This document shows, piece by piece, positions 25,932 to 34,775 of a stretch of DNA of 64,000 nt. The notes under the pieces were generated by a model, which was given only the letters and a program-made list of their open reading frames with translations, ran no database searches and was not told where the DNA came from. The position numbers and the translations under genes were made by a program. Position 1 is the stretch's first letter. Each line of letters begins with the position of its first letter. The stretch is from an uncultured Lachnospiraceae bacterium (GTDB lineage Bacteria; Bacillota; Clostridia; Lachnospirales; Lachnospiraceae), in contig CALWLY010000005.1 in the NCBI GenBank assembly GCA_944381635.1, positions 1 through 64,000 on the forward strand. Direction: 5' to 3'.

Positions 25932-26684
25932 TTACTCCAGAAAAAGTCCCACCGGACAGTGATCAGATCCCATCACATCTTTATAAATGACTGCATCCTG
26001 CAGTCTGTCCTGCAGACATTGAGACACCAGAAAATAGTCGATACGCCACCCTGCGTTTTTAGCTCTCGCCTGAAAGCGGTAAGACCACCAGGAATAGGCT
26101 CCTTCCAGTTCCGGATAAAAATAACGAAAAGTATCTATAAAACCGGCAGCTTTCAGTTCCCGGAATTTTTCCCTCTCTTCATCGGAGAACCCGGCATTTT
26201 TCCGATTGGTCTTAGGATTTTTCAAGTCAATCTCCTCTGCTGCCACATTTAAGTCCCCGCAAAAAACCACAGGTTTCTTTTCCTCAAGCTTCTTCAGGTA
26301 ACTGAGAAAATCTTCCTCCCACTTCATGCGGTAAGGAAGTCTCGCCAGCCCATCCTGGGAGTTTGGTGTATACACAGTGACCAGATAAAATTCGGGATAT
26401 TCCAGTGTGATGACTCTTCCCTCTTTGTCATGCTCTTCCATTCCGATTCCGTAGGATACCGAAACCGGCTCTTCTTTTGTAAAAACAGCGGTTCCGGAAT
26501 ATCCTTTTTTCTCCGCATAATTCCAGTATTGATGGTAACCAGGCAGATCCAGCGCAAGCTGTCCCTCCTGCATCTTCGTTTCCTGAATGCAGAAAATATC
26601 CGCATCCGCCTCCTTTAAAAAGTCCAGGAAGCCTTTTCCCACACAGGCTCTTAAGCCATTTACATTCCAGGATATCAGTTTCAT
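25932..26684 (-). CDS. xthA: Exodeoxyribonuclease III / AP endonuclease
   Basis: A 250-residue Mg-dependent enzyme of base excision repair that cuts at abasic sites. Seen: [23 protein letters not shown] (metal Glu), YTPNSQ, the [13 protein letters not shown] active site, YSWWSYR, RIDYFL and the final GSDHCPVGL with catalytic Asp and His. Length is normal for the ExoA/XthA family. It begins right after a region of intergenic repeats. Confidence 0.95.
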   Translation of the reverse strand: MKLISWNVNGLRACVGKGFLDFLKEADADIFCIQETKMQEGQLALDLPGYHQYWNYAEKKGYSGTAVFTKEEPVSVSYGIGMEEHDKEGRVITLEYPEFYLVTVYTPNSQDGLARLPYRMKWEEDFLSYLKKLEEKKPVVFCGDLNVAAEEIDLKNPKTNRKNAGFSDEEREKFRELKAAGFIDTFRYFYPELEGAYSWWSYRFQARAKNAGWRIDYFLVSQCLQDRLQDAVIYKDVMGSDHCPVGLFLE

Positions 26685-26744
26685 CCTATTTTCCTTTCCG
26701 AAGCTGTCCGTCAGCTTCCTGTGTTATATCGGTTATATCGCCTA

Positions 26745-26830
26745 TGATTCCACGGATTGCTACGCGCTTCGCTCTCCCGCAATCCTACAAACATTCGAAC
26801 TTCGCCCTGTTTGGGCTGCGGTCTCATGGT
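26745..26830. repeat. Partial S1 element (5' half), tandem to a full copy
   Basis: It carries GGATTGC/GCAATCC with the TACGC...CTCCC loop, ACATTCGAACTTCGCCC and GCTGCGGTCTCATG, nearly identical to 26870-26946. It is a second, incomplete copy directly upstream of the complete element. Confidence 0.7.
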
Positions 26831-26859
26831 TTCCTTTGTATACGTATTCCGGCCTGCCT

Positions 26860-27018
26860 ATGATTCCCTCGGATTGCTACGCGCTCTCGCGCTCCCGCAA
26901 TCCTGCAAACATTCGAACTTCGCCCTGTTCGGGCTGCGGTCTCATGTTTGGCGGGTCACAAAGTCATATTTTTTCATGCGAGCATGAAAAATATGACCTT
27001 TTGACCCTGGGGAATCAT
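26860..27018. repeat. Structured intergenic element, family S1, copy 2
   Basis: A 159-bp element closed by ATGATTCCC (26860-26868) and GGGAATCAT (27010-27018). Inside: hairpin 1 GGATTGC/GCAATCC, hairpin 2 GCCC/GGGC, and hairpin 3 with GGGTCA/TGACCC at the base and the apex CATGC-GA-GCATG. It corresponds part by part to 12454-12624 with changed stems. Its right end overlaps the last bases of mgtE. The whole gap 26685-27014 is occupied by this repeat and its partial copy. Confidence 0.75.
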
Positions 27019-28367
27019 ATCAGCTTAAAGAGGTTAAGGGCTACCTCGAAGTAGATGAGCAAGGAGATGGCGTCCACGATGGTTGTGATGAAGGGGCTTG
27101 CCATGACGGCGGGGTCGAATCCCATCTTCTGAGCCAGCATGGGAAGGGTACATCCAACTACCTTGGCAATAGCCACTGTCACGATAAGCGTAATTCCCAC
27201 TACCAGAGCCAGGGCAACACCGGCGCCATCAATCCAGACCATTTTGGCAAAATTGACAACTGCCAGAGTCACGCCGCACAACAGGGCTACGCGAATTTCT
27301 TTCCAAATAATAATCGGAAGATCCGAAAATTCAATTTCATTTAGAGATAAACCACGAATGATGGTAACGTTTGACTGTCCTCCTGCATTTCCGCCGGTGT
27401 CCATGATCATGGGAATGAATGCTACCAGAAGAAAATAGGCCTTCAGCGAGCTCTCAAAGTGCTCAATGATTTTACCTGTAAAGGTGGCGGAAACCATCAG
27501 CAGAAGCAGCCATGGAATTCTCTTTTTAAAAGTTTCGAAAATTCCCGTTTTGGTATAAGATTTATCATTCGGCACAATAGCCGCCATTTTTTCAATATCT
27601 TCCGTAGCCTCTTCTTCCATAATATCTACGATGTCGTCTACGGTGATAATACCTACCAGCCGGTTTTCATTATCCACTACCGGCATGGCTGTAAAGTCGT
27701 ATTTCTGGAACTGTTTGGCAACTTCCTCCTGGTCCATCATCGTATTGATGGAGATGACATTTTCATGCATCATATCGCCGATGATCTCATCCGGCTGGCT
27801 TAAAAGAAGATAACGGAGGGTTACGGTTCCCACCAGCTTGCGGCGGTTGTCCAGTACATAGCAGATGTTGATCGTCTCGCTGTCCACGCCTACCTTTCGG
27901 ATTTTGGCAATGGCCTCTGCCACTGTCAGCGTCTCCTTTAAGTCCACGTACTCCACCGTCATAATGCTTCCGGCGGAATCCTCCGGATAGCGCAGAAGAT
28001 GATTTACATCTCTTCTGGTATCTGCGCTGGCATTGGCGAGAATCTTTTTGACGATGTTTGCCGGCATCTCTTCCATCAGATCCGCCGCGTCGTCCGCCAT
28101 CAGGTTATCCACGATCAAAGCCGCATCTTTATCGGAAAGAGAAGTGATAATAAATTGCTGGTTCTCCACTTCCAGATAAGAAAATACATCTGCTGCCAGA
28201 TCTTTCGGAAGAATCCGGAACACCTTGAGCATTTCTTCCTCTTCCAGTTCCTCCAGAAACGACGCAATATCCGCTTCGTTCAACTCCTCCAGCATCTGAC
28301 GGAGTCTCGTATACTGCTTGTTTGCCAGGAGTTCCTTGATTTCTTCTATCTCTTTGATTTTGTCCAT
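27015..28367 (-). CDS. mgtE: Magnesium transporter MgtE
   Basis: A 450-residue Mg2+ channel. The N-terminal helical domain (~1-130, with LPKDLAADVFSYLE), two CBS domains (~135-260, with DFTAMPVVDNENRLVGIITVDDIVDI) and five membrane helices (~285-450, with FIPMIMDTGGNAGGQS, the pore signature) are all present. Mg2+ binding by the N and CBS parts closes the pore. Start ATG with GAGGAG upstream. A 34-codon leader ORF overlaps this start. No M-box riboswitch could be recognised in the leader. Confidence 0.95.
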   Translation of the reverse strand: MDKIKEIEEIKELLANKQYTRLRQMLEELNEADIASFLEELEEEEMLKVFRILPKDLAADVFSYLEVENQQFIITSLSDKDAALIVDNLMADDAADLMEEMPANIVKKILANASADTRRDVNHLLRYPEDSAGSIMTVEYVDLKETLTVAEAIAKIRKVGVDSETINICYVLDNRRKLVGTVTLRYLLLSQPDEIIGDMMHENVISINTMMDQEEVAKQFQKYDFTAMPVVDNENRLVGIITVDDIVDIMEEEATEDIEKMAAIVPNDKSYTKTGIFETFKKRIPWLLLLMVSATFTGKIIEHFESSLKAYFLLVAFIPMIMDTGGNAGGQSNVTIIRGLSLNEIEFSDLPIIIWKEIRVALLCGVTLAVVNFAKMVWIDGAGVALALVVGITLIVTVAIAKVVGCTLPMLAQKMGFDPAVMASPFITTIVDAISLLIYFEVALNLFKLI

Positions 28368-28450
28368 GGTAATTCTCCTCTCAGTATGATTTTTTTACTT
28401 CGCCCGGGCACAGGAGTGTCACTGCTGCCAGATTTACTGTTGCTCTTCAT
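28346..28450 (-). CDS. Possible leader ORF overlapping mgtE
   Basis: A 34-codon frame with its own AGGTGG site seven bases before ATG. It has a Ser/Lys-rich start, a TPVPGR stretch and a basic end. It runs through the mgtE ribosome binding site and stops 22 bases inside mgtE in another frame, so its translation must affect mgtE initiation. E. coli mgtA has a short Pro-containing leader ORF (mgtL), which gives a precedent. No homologue is known to me. Confidence 0.35.
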   Translation of the reverse strand: MKSNSKSGSSDTPVPGRSKKIILRGELPWTKSKR

Positions 28451-28545
28451 AAAAAAACCACCTGCCTTTCGAATTACTTCATTTCCTAAATCAACTTGTT
28501 TCCAAACAATTTCGGGATATTTTTCAACCCTGAAATTTCAATATA

Positions 28546-29202
28546 CTAGAGTCTTTCTTCTTTGTCAATGTAATAGAGTTCTTCCATTTCTTCCAATTCA
28601 GCGCGTCCGTTGGTAGCCTCTGTAATTTCCTTCTTCAGCCCTGCTGCATCTTCCTTTGCAAGAAGGACCTGTATCACCACCACATCGGTATAGTCTGCCT
28701 TTTCTATGGGAATATTCTTTTTACCTAAAAGATACTGGATCTTGCCGATGCCGTTATAGTCGGTCTGGATTTTAAGTCTTACTCCGTATCGCATCGCTGC
28801 AATGCGGCAATGCTTCAGCCCTTCTTTCACCGCTCCCGAATAAGCTCTTACAAGACCTCCCGTTCCAAGAAGCGTGCCTCCGAAATATCTTGTCACCACC
28901 ACTGCGATATTTCTGATCTCTTCTCCCAAAAGAACTTCCAGCATAGGACGTCCCGCTGTCTGGGACGGTTCCCCGTCATCGCTGCATCTGGTCAGTTCCG
29001 CTTTTCTTCCTATTACAAAAGCGGAACAGTTGTGAGTGGCATCCCAGTACTTTTTTTTCATTTCTTCTATAAAAGAAACGGCTTCCTCTTCACTCTCCAC
29101 CCTTCTTATCGTTGCAATGAAACGGGATTTTTTTTCAATCAGTTCCCCCTCACCGCCTTCTAAAAGCATACGGTAAGGCTCCATATTTTCTCTCTGTTCC
29201 AT
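28546..29202 (-). CDS. YigZ/IMPACT family protein
   Basis: A 218-residue protein of the UPF0029 (Impact) family. The N-terminal domain has KKSRFIATI, the signature SDDGEPSQTAGRPML, VVTRYFGGTLLGTGGLVRAYS and the C-terminal DUF1949 part with TDYNGIGKIQYLL. The eukaryotic relative IMPACT regulates GCN2; the bacterial function is unclear. Length is standard. It sits upstream of mgtE on the same strand after a 178-base gap. Confidence 0.9.
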   Translation of the reverse strand: MEQRENMEPYRMLLEGGEGELIEKKSRFIATIRRVESEEEAVSFIEEMKKKYWDATHNCSAFVIGRKAELTRCSDDGEPSQTAGRPMLEVLLGEEIRNIAVVVTRYFGGTLLGTGGLVRAYSGAVKEGLKHCRIAAMRYGVRLKIQTDYNGIGKIQYLLGKKNIPIEKADYTDVVVIQVLLAKEDAAGLKKEITEATNGRAELEEMEELYYIDKEERL

Positions 29203-29517
29203 GTTTTCATCCTTTATTTTAAATCAATATTACTCATCTTTCCGGGAAAATAATCCCTTATTTTTTATCTTAACACAGGCGCGCATTGGTGTACAGACAG
29301 CAAATTTACGGCGCAGGATACACCGGAATAAACCGGTACAGAATTGTGAATAATATCTTAAAATGCCAGAAAAACCTTTATTTACCTATCCCCATTTGTT
29401 ATAATTGGAATATCAGTCCTGAAAGTGGGCTCTTTTTTGCTTGCCTTCAGAACTGTCCGCAACCGGAAATATGCGCAGTATTTATCTGCAAGAATTCAGA
29501 AAGGAATGTTTGATAGA
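29203..29517. other. Promoter region of the penicillin-binding protein gene
   Basis: An extended -10 box TGT-TATAAT lies at 29397-29405, about 110 bases before the start. The -35 region is weak. A small CCGG/CCGG inverted pair occurs near 29320-29335. No gene was seen. Confidence 0.5.
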
Positions 29518-32385
29518 ATGAATTACAGCAAAAAAAATGTGCGCAGAAAGAAAAAATCGGCACGCTCCAATTCGAAACGCTGGGGCAAAAAAATGGCCGT
29601 AAACTTTTTCAAAGTATTTCTTCTTTTTGCGCTGGCTGTTGGTATTCTGGGCGTCAGCCTGGGACTGGGGCTCTTTAAGGGTATTCTGGATTCCGCACCT
29701 GAAATGATAGACCTGGATGATATTACCCCCAAGGGAATTTCTTCTTTTGTCTATGACAATCAGGGAAATCAGATTGCCAAGCTGACAGCTGCCGGTTCCA
29801 ACCGTATCCCGGTTACCTACGACCAGGTTCCGGAGGATTTGGCCAACGCCTTTGTTGCCATAGAGGATGAGCGTTTTTATGAACATAACGGCATCGATAT
29901 CCAGGGTATCCTCCGCGCCGGCTTTGTGGGAATCACCAGCGGCAATTTTTCAGAAGGTGCCAGCACGATCACCCAGCAGCTTATCAAAAATAATGTACTT
30001 ACCAGCTGGACAAGTGAGACTACTTTTCTGGAAAGTCTGAAACGTAAGATTCAGGAGCAGTATCTTGCCCTTGAACTGGAAAAGAATCTGACGGAAACCT
30101 ACGGACGGGATGAAGCAAAGAAGCTGATTCTTCAAAATTATATGAACACCATCAACTTAGGCCAGAACACCCTTGGGGTTCAGGCTGCTTCCCGCCGCTA
30201 TTTTGCCAAAAATGTATGGGATCTGACTCTTTCAGAGTCCGCCGTTATCGCCGGCATCACCCAGAATCCCAGCCGGTACAATCCGATAAACCATCCGGAC
30301 AACAATGCCGAGCGTCGGCAAAAGGTTCTTGACAATATGTTGGAACAGGGCTATATCACACAGGCAGAATACGATGAGGCCCTTGCGGATGACGTTTATT
30401 CCCGCATCAAAGTAGTCAATGAGGATATGGAATCCGACACTACCGTAAACTCCTATTACGTGGATGCTGTCACCGAACAGGTGGAAGAAGATCTGATCGA
30501 AGCCGGATACACTGAAACACAGGCCTTCAACCTGCTGTACAGCAGCGGTCTGAGCATTTATAGCGCAATGGACCCTGACATTCAGGCCATCGTGGATGAG
30601 GTATGCATGGATGAATCCATGTACCCGGACAATACACAGTGGTATCTGGACTATGCTCTCACCATCCAGAAAGCAAACGGTGAGCAGGAAAATCACAGCA
30701 AGGAAATGTTCCGCAGTTATGTAAGGGAGACTTCCAATCCGAGCTTTGATCTGCTCTATGACAGCCAGGATGAGGCCTACGCTGCCATAGAAGAATACAA
30801 AGCGGCTCATGTGGAAGAAGGCGATGAAATCCTTGGCGAGAGAATATCTCTCACTCCTCAGCCTCAGATTTCCCTGACGATCATGGACCAGTCCACAGGT
30901 AATGTGGTTGCCATGATGGGCGGCCGCGGTCCCAAAGAAGGAAACCGTACGTTAAACCGCGCTACTTCCTCCACAAGACAGCCCGGTTCCACCTTTAAGA
31001 TTCCGGCTGTATACGCCCCTGCCTTAGACAGCGCCGGTTATACTCTGGCTACTGCCATGATGGATGAACCGTTTAATTACAGCGACGGAAAACCTGTAAA
31101 AAATTCTTACAGCGGCTATAAAGGCAATATGTCCATCCGGGATGGTATTATTCAGTCCTGCAACATACTTGCCGTAAAGACACTGACACAGATCACACCT
31201 CAGCTTGGATATGATTATTTGCTGAAATTCGGATTTACCACTCTGGAAGAAGGCCGGGAAATCAACGGCGAATTCCACAGTGATATCGTGCAGTCTCTGG
31301 CCCTTGGCGGCATCACCAACGGCGTTACCAACCTGGAGCTTAACGCCGCTTATGCAGCGATTGCCAACCATGGCTATTACAATGAGCCGAAACTGTATTC
31401 CAAAGTAGTGGACAATGACGGCAATGTTCTTCTGGACAATACCCAGACCGCTTCCACTCCGATCATCAAGGAAACAACCGCTTTCCTTCTGACGGATGCC
31501 ATGGTGGATGTTGTTACCTCAGGTACCGGTACAAGGGCTAACTTCGGAAACATGTCCATCGCCGGAAAGACCGGAACTACATCCGATTACAACGACTCCT
31601 GGTTTGCAGGCTTTACCCCTTATTACACCTGCACCACCTGGGCAGGATATGACAACAATGCCAAATTAAAAAGCGGTGCCCAGCGCTCCCTGACAAGAGA
31701 TCTGTGGCGCGAAGTCATGAGCCGGATACACGAAAATCTGGAAAATAAAGCTTTCGAGGTTCCCGCAGGAATCGCAGCCGTGACTGTATGTTCCAAATCC
31801 GGAAAACTTCCGATTTCCGGTCTTTGTGACGCTACTTTGAAAACCGAATATTTTGACCAGAGCACCGTGCCTACCCAGTCCTGCGACGTTCATTATCAGG
31901 GTAATGTATGTGCATACAGTGCTCTCCCGGCAACGGATTTATGTCCGTTTAAGGTTCCCGGGGTTCTGGAACTGGAGCCTTCCGGCCTTCCTTCCACCCC
32001 TGCCGTGACACCTTCCATCAACGGAGAAAACACACAGACAACTGCCAGCACCATTCAACAGTGTCCTCACAATGCGGAATTCTTTGCAAACCCTGCCGCA
32101 CAAGCTGTCATAGCTCAGCAGGAGCAGGAACTGGAAGCCCGCAATAACCAGGGTTCCTACGCGGATCAGCTTGCGGCTTTGCAGACTCAGCTCCAGCAGG
32201 CTACCGCAGCAAAACAGGCCGCTGACGAACAGTATGCTTCTGCTACAGACGAGGCAACCCGAAACAGCGCATTGCAGGCCTCCCAGGCTGCTCAGGCACA
32301 AATTGATGACTTAAACAATCAGATTGCTGCGCTTGAAGCTGCACAGGCTGCCAGCCAGACCACCACTCCGGTTCCGGCAGAATAA
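29518..32385 (+). CDS. Class A penicillin-binding protein (PBP1a type)
   Basis: A 955-residue bifunctional peptidoglycan synthase. It has a Lys/Arg-rich cytoplasmic start, one membrane helix (~28-52), a GT51 glycosyltransferase domain with EDERFYEHNGID (Glu ~116) and EGASTITQQLIKN, and a transpeptidase domain with active site STFK (Ser ~491), QSCN and GKTGTT. The tail has an Ala/Gln/Glu-rich coiled coil (~860-945), unusual for the family. Start: an ATG at 29506 directly abuts AAAGGA, so the next ATG (29518) is taken; both are possible. Confidence 0.92.
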   Translation: MNYSKKNVRRKKKSARSNSKRWGKKMAVNFFKVFLLFALAVGILGVSLGLGLFKGILDSAPEMIDLDDITPKGISSFVYDNQGNQIAKLTAAGSNRIPVTYDQVPEDLANAFVAIEDERFYEHNGIDIQGILRAGFVGITSGNFSEGASTITQQLIKNNVLTSWTSETTFLESLKRKIQEQYLALELEKNLTETYGRDEAKKLILQNYMNTINLGQNTLGVQAASRRYFAKNVWDLTLSESAVIAGITQNPSRYNPINHPDNNAERRQKVLDNMLEQGYITQAEYDEALADDVYSRIKVVNEDMESDTTVNSYYVDAVTEQVEEDLIEAGYTETQAFNLLYSSGLSIYSAMDPDIQAIVDEVCMDESMYPDNTQWYLDYALTIQKANGEQENHSKEMFRSYVRETSNPSFDLLYDSQDEAYAAIEEYKAAHVEEGDEILGERISLTPQPQISLTIMDQSTGNVVAMMGGRGPKEGNRTLNRATSSTRQPGSTFKIPAVYAPALDSAGYTLATAMMDEPFNYSDGKPVKNSYSGYKGNMSIRDGIIQSCNILAVKTLTQITPQLGYDYLLKFGFTTLEEGREINGEFHSDIVQSLALGGITNGVTNLELNAAYAAIANHGYYNEPKLYSKVVDNDGNVLLDNTQTASTPIIKETTAFLLTDAMVDVVTSGTGTRANFGNMSIAGKTGTTSDYNDSWFAGFTPYYTCTTWAGYDNNAKLKSGAQRSLTRDLWREVMSRIHENLENKAFEVPAGIAAVTVCSKSGKLPISGLCDATLKTEYFDQSTVPTQSCDVHYQGNVCAYSALPATDLCPFKVPGVLELEPSGLPSTPAVTPSINGENTQTTASTIQQCPHNAEFFANPAAQAVIAQQEQELEARNNQGSYADQLAALQTQLQQATAAKQAADEQYASATDEATRNSALQASQAAQAQIDDLNNQIAALEAAQAASQTTTPVPAE

Positions 32386-32452
32386 AACAGCTCTGCTATT
32401 TCGGTACAAAACCAGGAGATTTTGTTAAAACATGAAACTCCTGCTTGTGTCA

Positions 32453-32519
32453 AAGCGCCAGGATACCAATCATCAGACTTTGTCTTATTTAGAAGCAAAG
32501 GATTGGTATCCTGGCGCTT
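32453..32519. terminator. 19-bp perfect inverted repeat after the PBP gene
   Basis: Positions 32453-32471 and 32501-32519 are exact complements (AAGCGCCAGG ... CCTGGCGCTT), with a 29-base loop. It can act as a terminator or RNA-stabilising hairpin for the PBP transcript, although no long T-run follows. Confidence 0.55.
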
Positions 32520-32534
32520 GCTGTTTGAAACAAA

Positions 32535-32698
32535 GTAACAGTTCAGCCCGCACCATTCGGAAAACCGCACTGACATGCTTACTGCGGCTGCGCCGCTGTT
32601 TTCCTCATCAACTGGCGCTCACTTCATCTGCGCATCAGGAGGTGGATTTTTATGCGAGCATAAATCCGCCTCCTGATGGCAGATGGCTGAACTGTTAC
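32535..32698. repeat. Structured intergenic element, family S1-like, copy 3
   Basis: A 164-bp element closed by a perfect 14-bp terminal inverted repeat (GTAACAGTTCAGCC / GGCTGAACTGTTAC). Inside are CCGCA/TGCGG and GCGGC/GCCGC stems and a long hairpin at 32625-32685 with the apex ATGC-GA-GCAT. It is clearly homologous to 51520-51684, where the long hairpin differs in sequence but still pairs. Confidence 0.75.
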
Positions 32699-32728
32699 AA
32701 CTGAAATACAAAAAATATGAAAAAGGAA

Positions 32729-32757
32729 TTGACATCTGTCCTGTCATATGATATATT
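32729..32757 (+). promoter_or_regulatory. Promoter of tRNA-Thr
   Basis: TTGACA (32729-32734), a 17-base spacer and TATATT (32752-32757), 35 bases before the tRNA. Confidence 0.85.
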
Positions 32758-32792
32758 CTATTCTGTTGACGGCGCTAAGCCGGATACGGAAT

Positions 32793-32865
32793 GCTACTGT
32801 GGCTCAGTCGGTAGAGCGTCGCATTGGTAGTGCGGAGGTCACGGGTTCGATTCCCGTCAGTAGCT
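32793..32865 (+). tRNA. tRNA-Thr (anticodon GGT)
   Basis: A full cloverleaf: acceptor GCTACTG/CAGTAGC, D-arm GCTC/GAGC, anticodon stem CGCA/TGCG with loop TTGGTAG (GGT at 32826-32828), and a T-arm with GGTTCGATTCC. CCA is not encoded. A promoter lies just upstream and a terminator follows. Confidence 0.95.
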
Positions 32866-32872
32866 TGATTTC

Positions 32873-32902
32873 AGACGCAATCAAAAGATTGCGTCTTTTT
32901 TT
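32873..32902 (+). terminator. Terminator after tRNA-Thr
   Basis: AGACGCAATC, AAAA loop, GATTGCGTCT, then a run of T. Confidence 0.93.
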
Positions 32903-32934
32903 ATGTACTGGGAAATGAAGTTTCCCAGTACATA
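32902..32934. repeat. Short hairpin, family R
   Basis: A 14-bp perfect stem (TATGTACTGGGAAA / TTTCCCAGTACATA) around a TGAAG loop, followed by AAAA. The core GGGAAA-TGAAG-TTTCCC is shared with the other short hairpins in the window, while the outer arms differ. Confidence 0.6.
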
Positions 32935-33054
32935 AAAAGAACGTATGTTCTGATTTTTATTGAAAAAACTTACGCTCCGTGCTATAATACCCTTACAAAA
33001 AGCCGGGTGGAGAAATCCTGTTTCCCCGCCTGATACGAGAGAGGAGTTTTTGAC

Positions 33055-34518
33055 ATGTATTCACTGATTACCCGTTTCTTTCAAAGAGGGCTTCCAGCTG
33101 GAATTATGGCCCTCCTTCTTTCCCTGTCCATGGTGACAGGCTGTTCATCCGGCGCAGATGCCGCCGCTCTTCCTTCTGAAATGTCTTCAGAATCATCGTT
33201 TGAATCCGAAATCCCGGCTTCTTCCGAATCCCTGCCGCCAGAGACTGCCGATGAAGTTTCTGCCGCCCCTTCTTCACTGCCGGAAACAGCACAAAGTTCC
33301 ACTGATACTGCAACAGAAGCTCATACCGCCACAGACACATCGGCGAGTCCGTCAGACACTTTGGATCCTCTGACTGTCCATTTTCTGGACATCGGTCAGG
33401 GAGACAGTACACTGATTACCTGCGGCGACCACTCCATGCTGATCGATGCCGGCGACAACAACGTGGGCACCAAAATACAGCTCTATCTTACCAAGCAGGG
33501 AATCACTTCTCTGGACTATGCCATCGGAACTCATCCGGATGCCGATCATATTGGCGGACTGGATGTCATCTTATATAAATTTGATGTAAACCGCACTTTT
33601 ATGCCTGATATAGTATCCGATACCCGCACTTACGATGACGTGATCCAGACTGTCCGGAACAAAAATTATAAGATCGAGCATCCCGTTCCCGGCGAAACCT
33701 ACAGCCTGGGAGACGCTTCCTTTGAAATTCTGGGGCCTTTGAAAGAATACGACAATACCAACAGCAATTCCATCTGTCTGAAACTGACTCATGGTTCCAA
33801 CACCTTTCTTTTCTGCGGCGATGCAGAATTAGAGGCAGAATCCGATCTTCTTTCTTCCGGCGCCGATTTAAACGCTGACGTGCTCAAAGTCAGCCACCAC
33901 GGAAGTGACACGGCAACCAGTCAATCTTTCCTTCAGGCTGTTTCTCCTTCCTGCGCCGTTATCAGCTGCGGTGACGACAACAAATACGGCCATCCGCATC
34001 AGGAAGTGCTTGATCGTCTGAATCAGGATGACATTACCGTATATCGGACAGATCTGCAGGGTACTGTAACTGTTACCTCCGACGGAAGCTCCCTGAACTG
34101 GTCTACCGAGAAAAATGCCCCGGAAAATCAGATTTTTTCATCCCCTGCTTCCACCTTCACGGATTCTGCAGCTTCGGCCGATGACAGTTCCGCTTCCAGT
34201 GATGGCTCTGCTTCCGGTAGTAATCCAGCCGACACAGCTTCCTCCCAGTCCCAGACAACAGGCACTGCGGGTACCGGGAACGGTGCTGCTCCTGTATCCT
34301 CTGGGGCAGAAGAGACTCAAAATACATCCGATTCTCTTCCCCAGCAGTCAGCCCAGGATAATTACCAGTATATTTTAAACGCTAATACGCACAAGTTTCA
34401 TCTTCCCGGCTGTTCTTCCGTAGATCGAATGGCAGAGAAAAACAAAATTTACTCTTCGGAAACAAGAGATGCCATCATCTCTCAAGGATATGACCCCTGC
34501 GGCAACTGCAATCCCTGA
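33055..34518 (+). CDS. Secreted ComEC-type metallo-beta-lactamase-fold lipoprotein
   Basis: A 487-residue lipoprotein with signal peptide and Cys at ~30 (SMVTGC). A Ser/Thr-rich linker (~31-102) precedes a metallo-hydrolase domain like the ComEC C-terminal nuclease (~105-345): VHFLDIGQGDSTLI, LIDAGD, THPDADHIGGL, CGDAELEAE, LKVSHHGSDTA and YGHPHQEVL. After a second Ser-rich linker comes a ~50-residue Cys/His module (HKFHLPGC ... GYDPCGNCNP) that could bind zinc. It probably degrades DNA or a phosphorylated compound at the cell surface; ComEC-like DNA cleavage is the closest family guess. Start at TTTTTGACATG after GAGAGGAG. Confidence 0.85.
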   Translation: MYSLITRFFQRGLPAGIMALLLSLSMVTGCSSGADAAALPSEMSSESSFESEIPASSESLPPETADEVSAAPSSLPETAQSSTDTATEAHTATDTSASPSDTLDPLTVHFLDIGQGDSTLITCGDHSMLIDAGDNNVGTKIQLYLTKQGITSLDYAIGTHPDADHIGGLDVILYKFDVNRTFMPDIVSDTRTYDDVIQTVRNKNYKIEHPVPGETYSLGDASFEILGPLKEYDNTNSNSICLKLTHGSNTFLFCGDAELEAESDLLSSGADLNADVLKVSHHGSDTATSQSFLQAVSPSCAVISCGDDNKYGHPHQEVLDRLNQDDITVYRTDLQGTVTVTSDGSSLNWSTEKNAPENQIFSSPASTFTDSAASADDSSASSDGSASGSNPADTASSQSQTTGTAGTGNGAAPVSSGAEETQNTSDSLPQQSAQDNYQYILNANTHKFHLPGCSSVDRMAEKNKIYSSETRDAIISQGYDPCGNCNP

Positions 34519-34606
34519 TTTCATATTTTGGGGACCTTATTTTCAGGAACTCCATATTTTCTGAAATTTCTTATTGCGGCGTTTGCCATACCGTTATTTG
34601 AACGTT

Positions 34607-34728
34607 AAAAGGCGCTGGAAAATCAGAGTGTTTCTCTTTGTCCTGGCATATTTTGTTGAATCCCGAACTAACGGCAATCACAAAATATGGTGCGGCAAAG
34701 AGATTCGTCTGATTTTACAGCACCTTTT
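34607..34728. repeat. Nested-hairpin element, family E, copy 2
   Basis: A 122-nt segment between convergent genes with nested stems: AAAAGGCGCTG/CAGCACCTTTT (one wobble), AAAATCAG/CTGATTTT, CTCTTTG/CAAAGAG and a perfect CATATTTTGT/ACAAAATATG (34647-34656, 34680-34689). The order and core match 21945-22041, but the apical loop is longer. The rest of 34519-34775 has no gene. Confidence 0.65.
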
Positions 34729-34775
34729 CATCTTTCATTTATTATCTATGTTTTTACGCCATGAAACAAAACGGC

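Noticed and set aside
26685..27018. Coding gene in the xthA-mgtE gap
   Set aside because: Open frames follow the tandem S1 repeat and have no ribosome binding site.
28368..28545. M-box (Mg) riboswitch upstream of mgtE
   Set aside because: The region has a few similar short strings but not the ordered M-box core; the leader ORF explains the sequence better.
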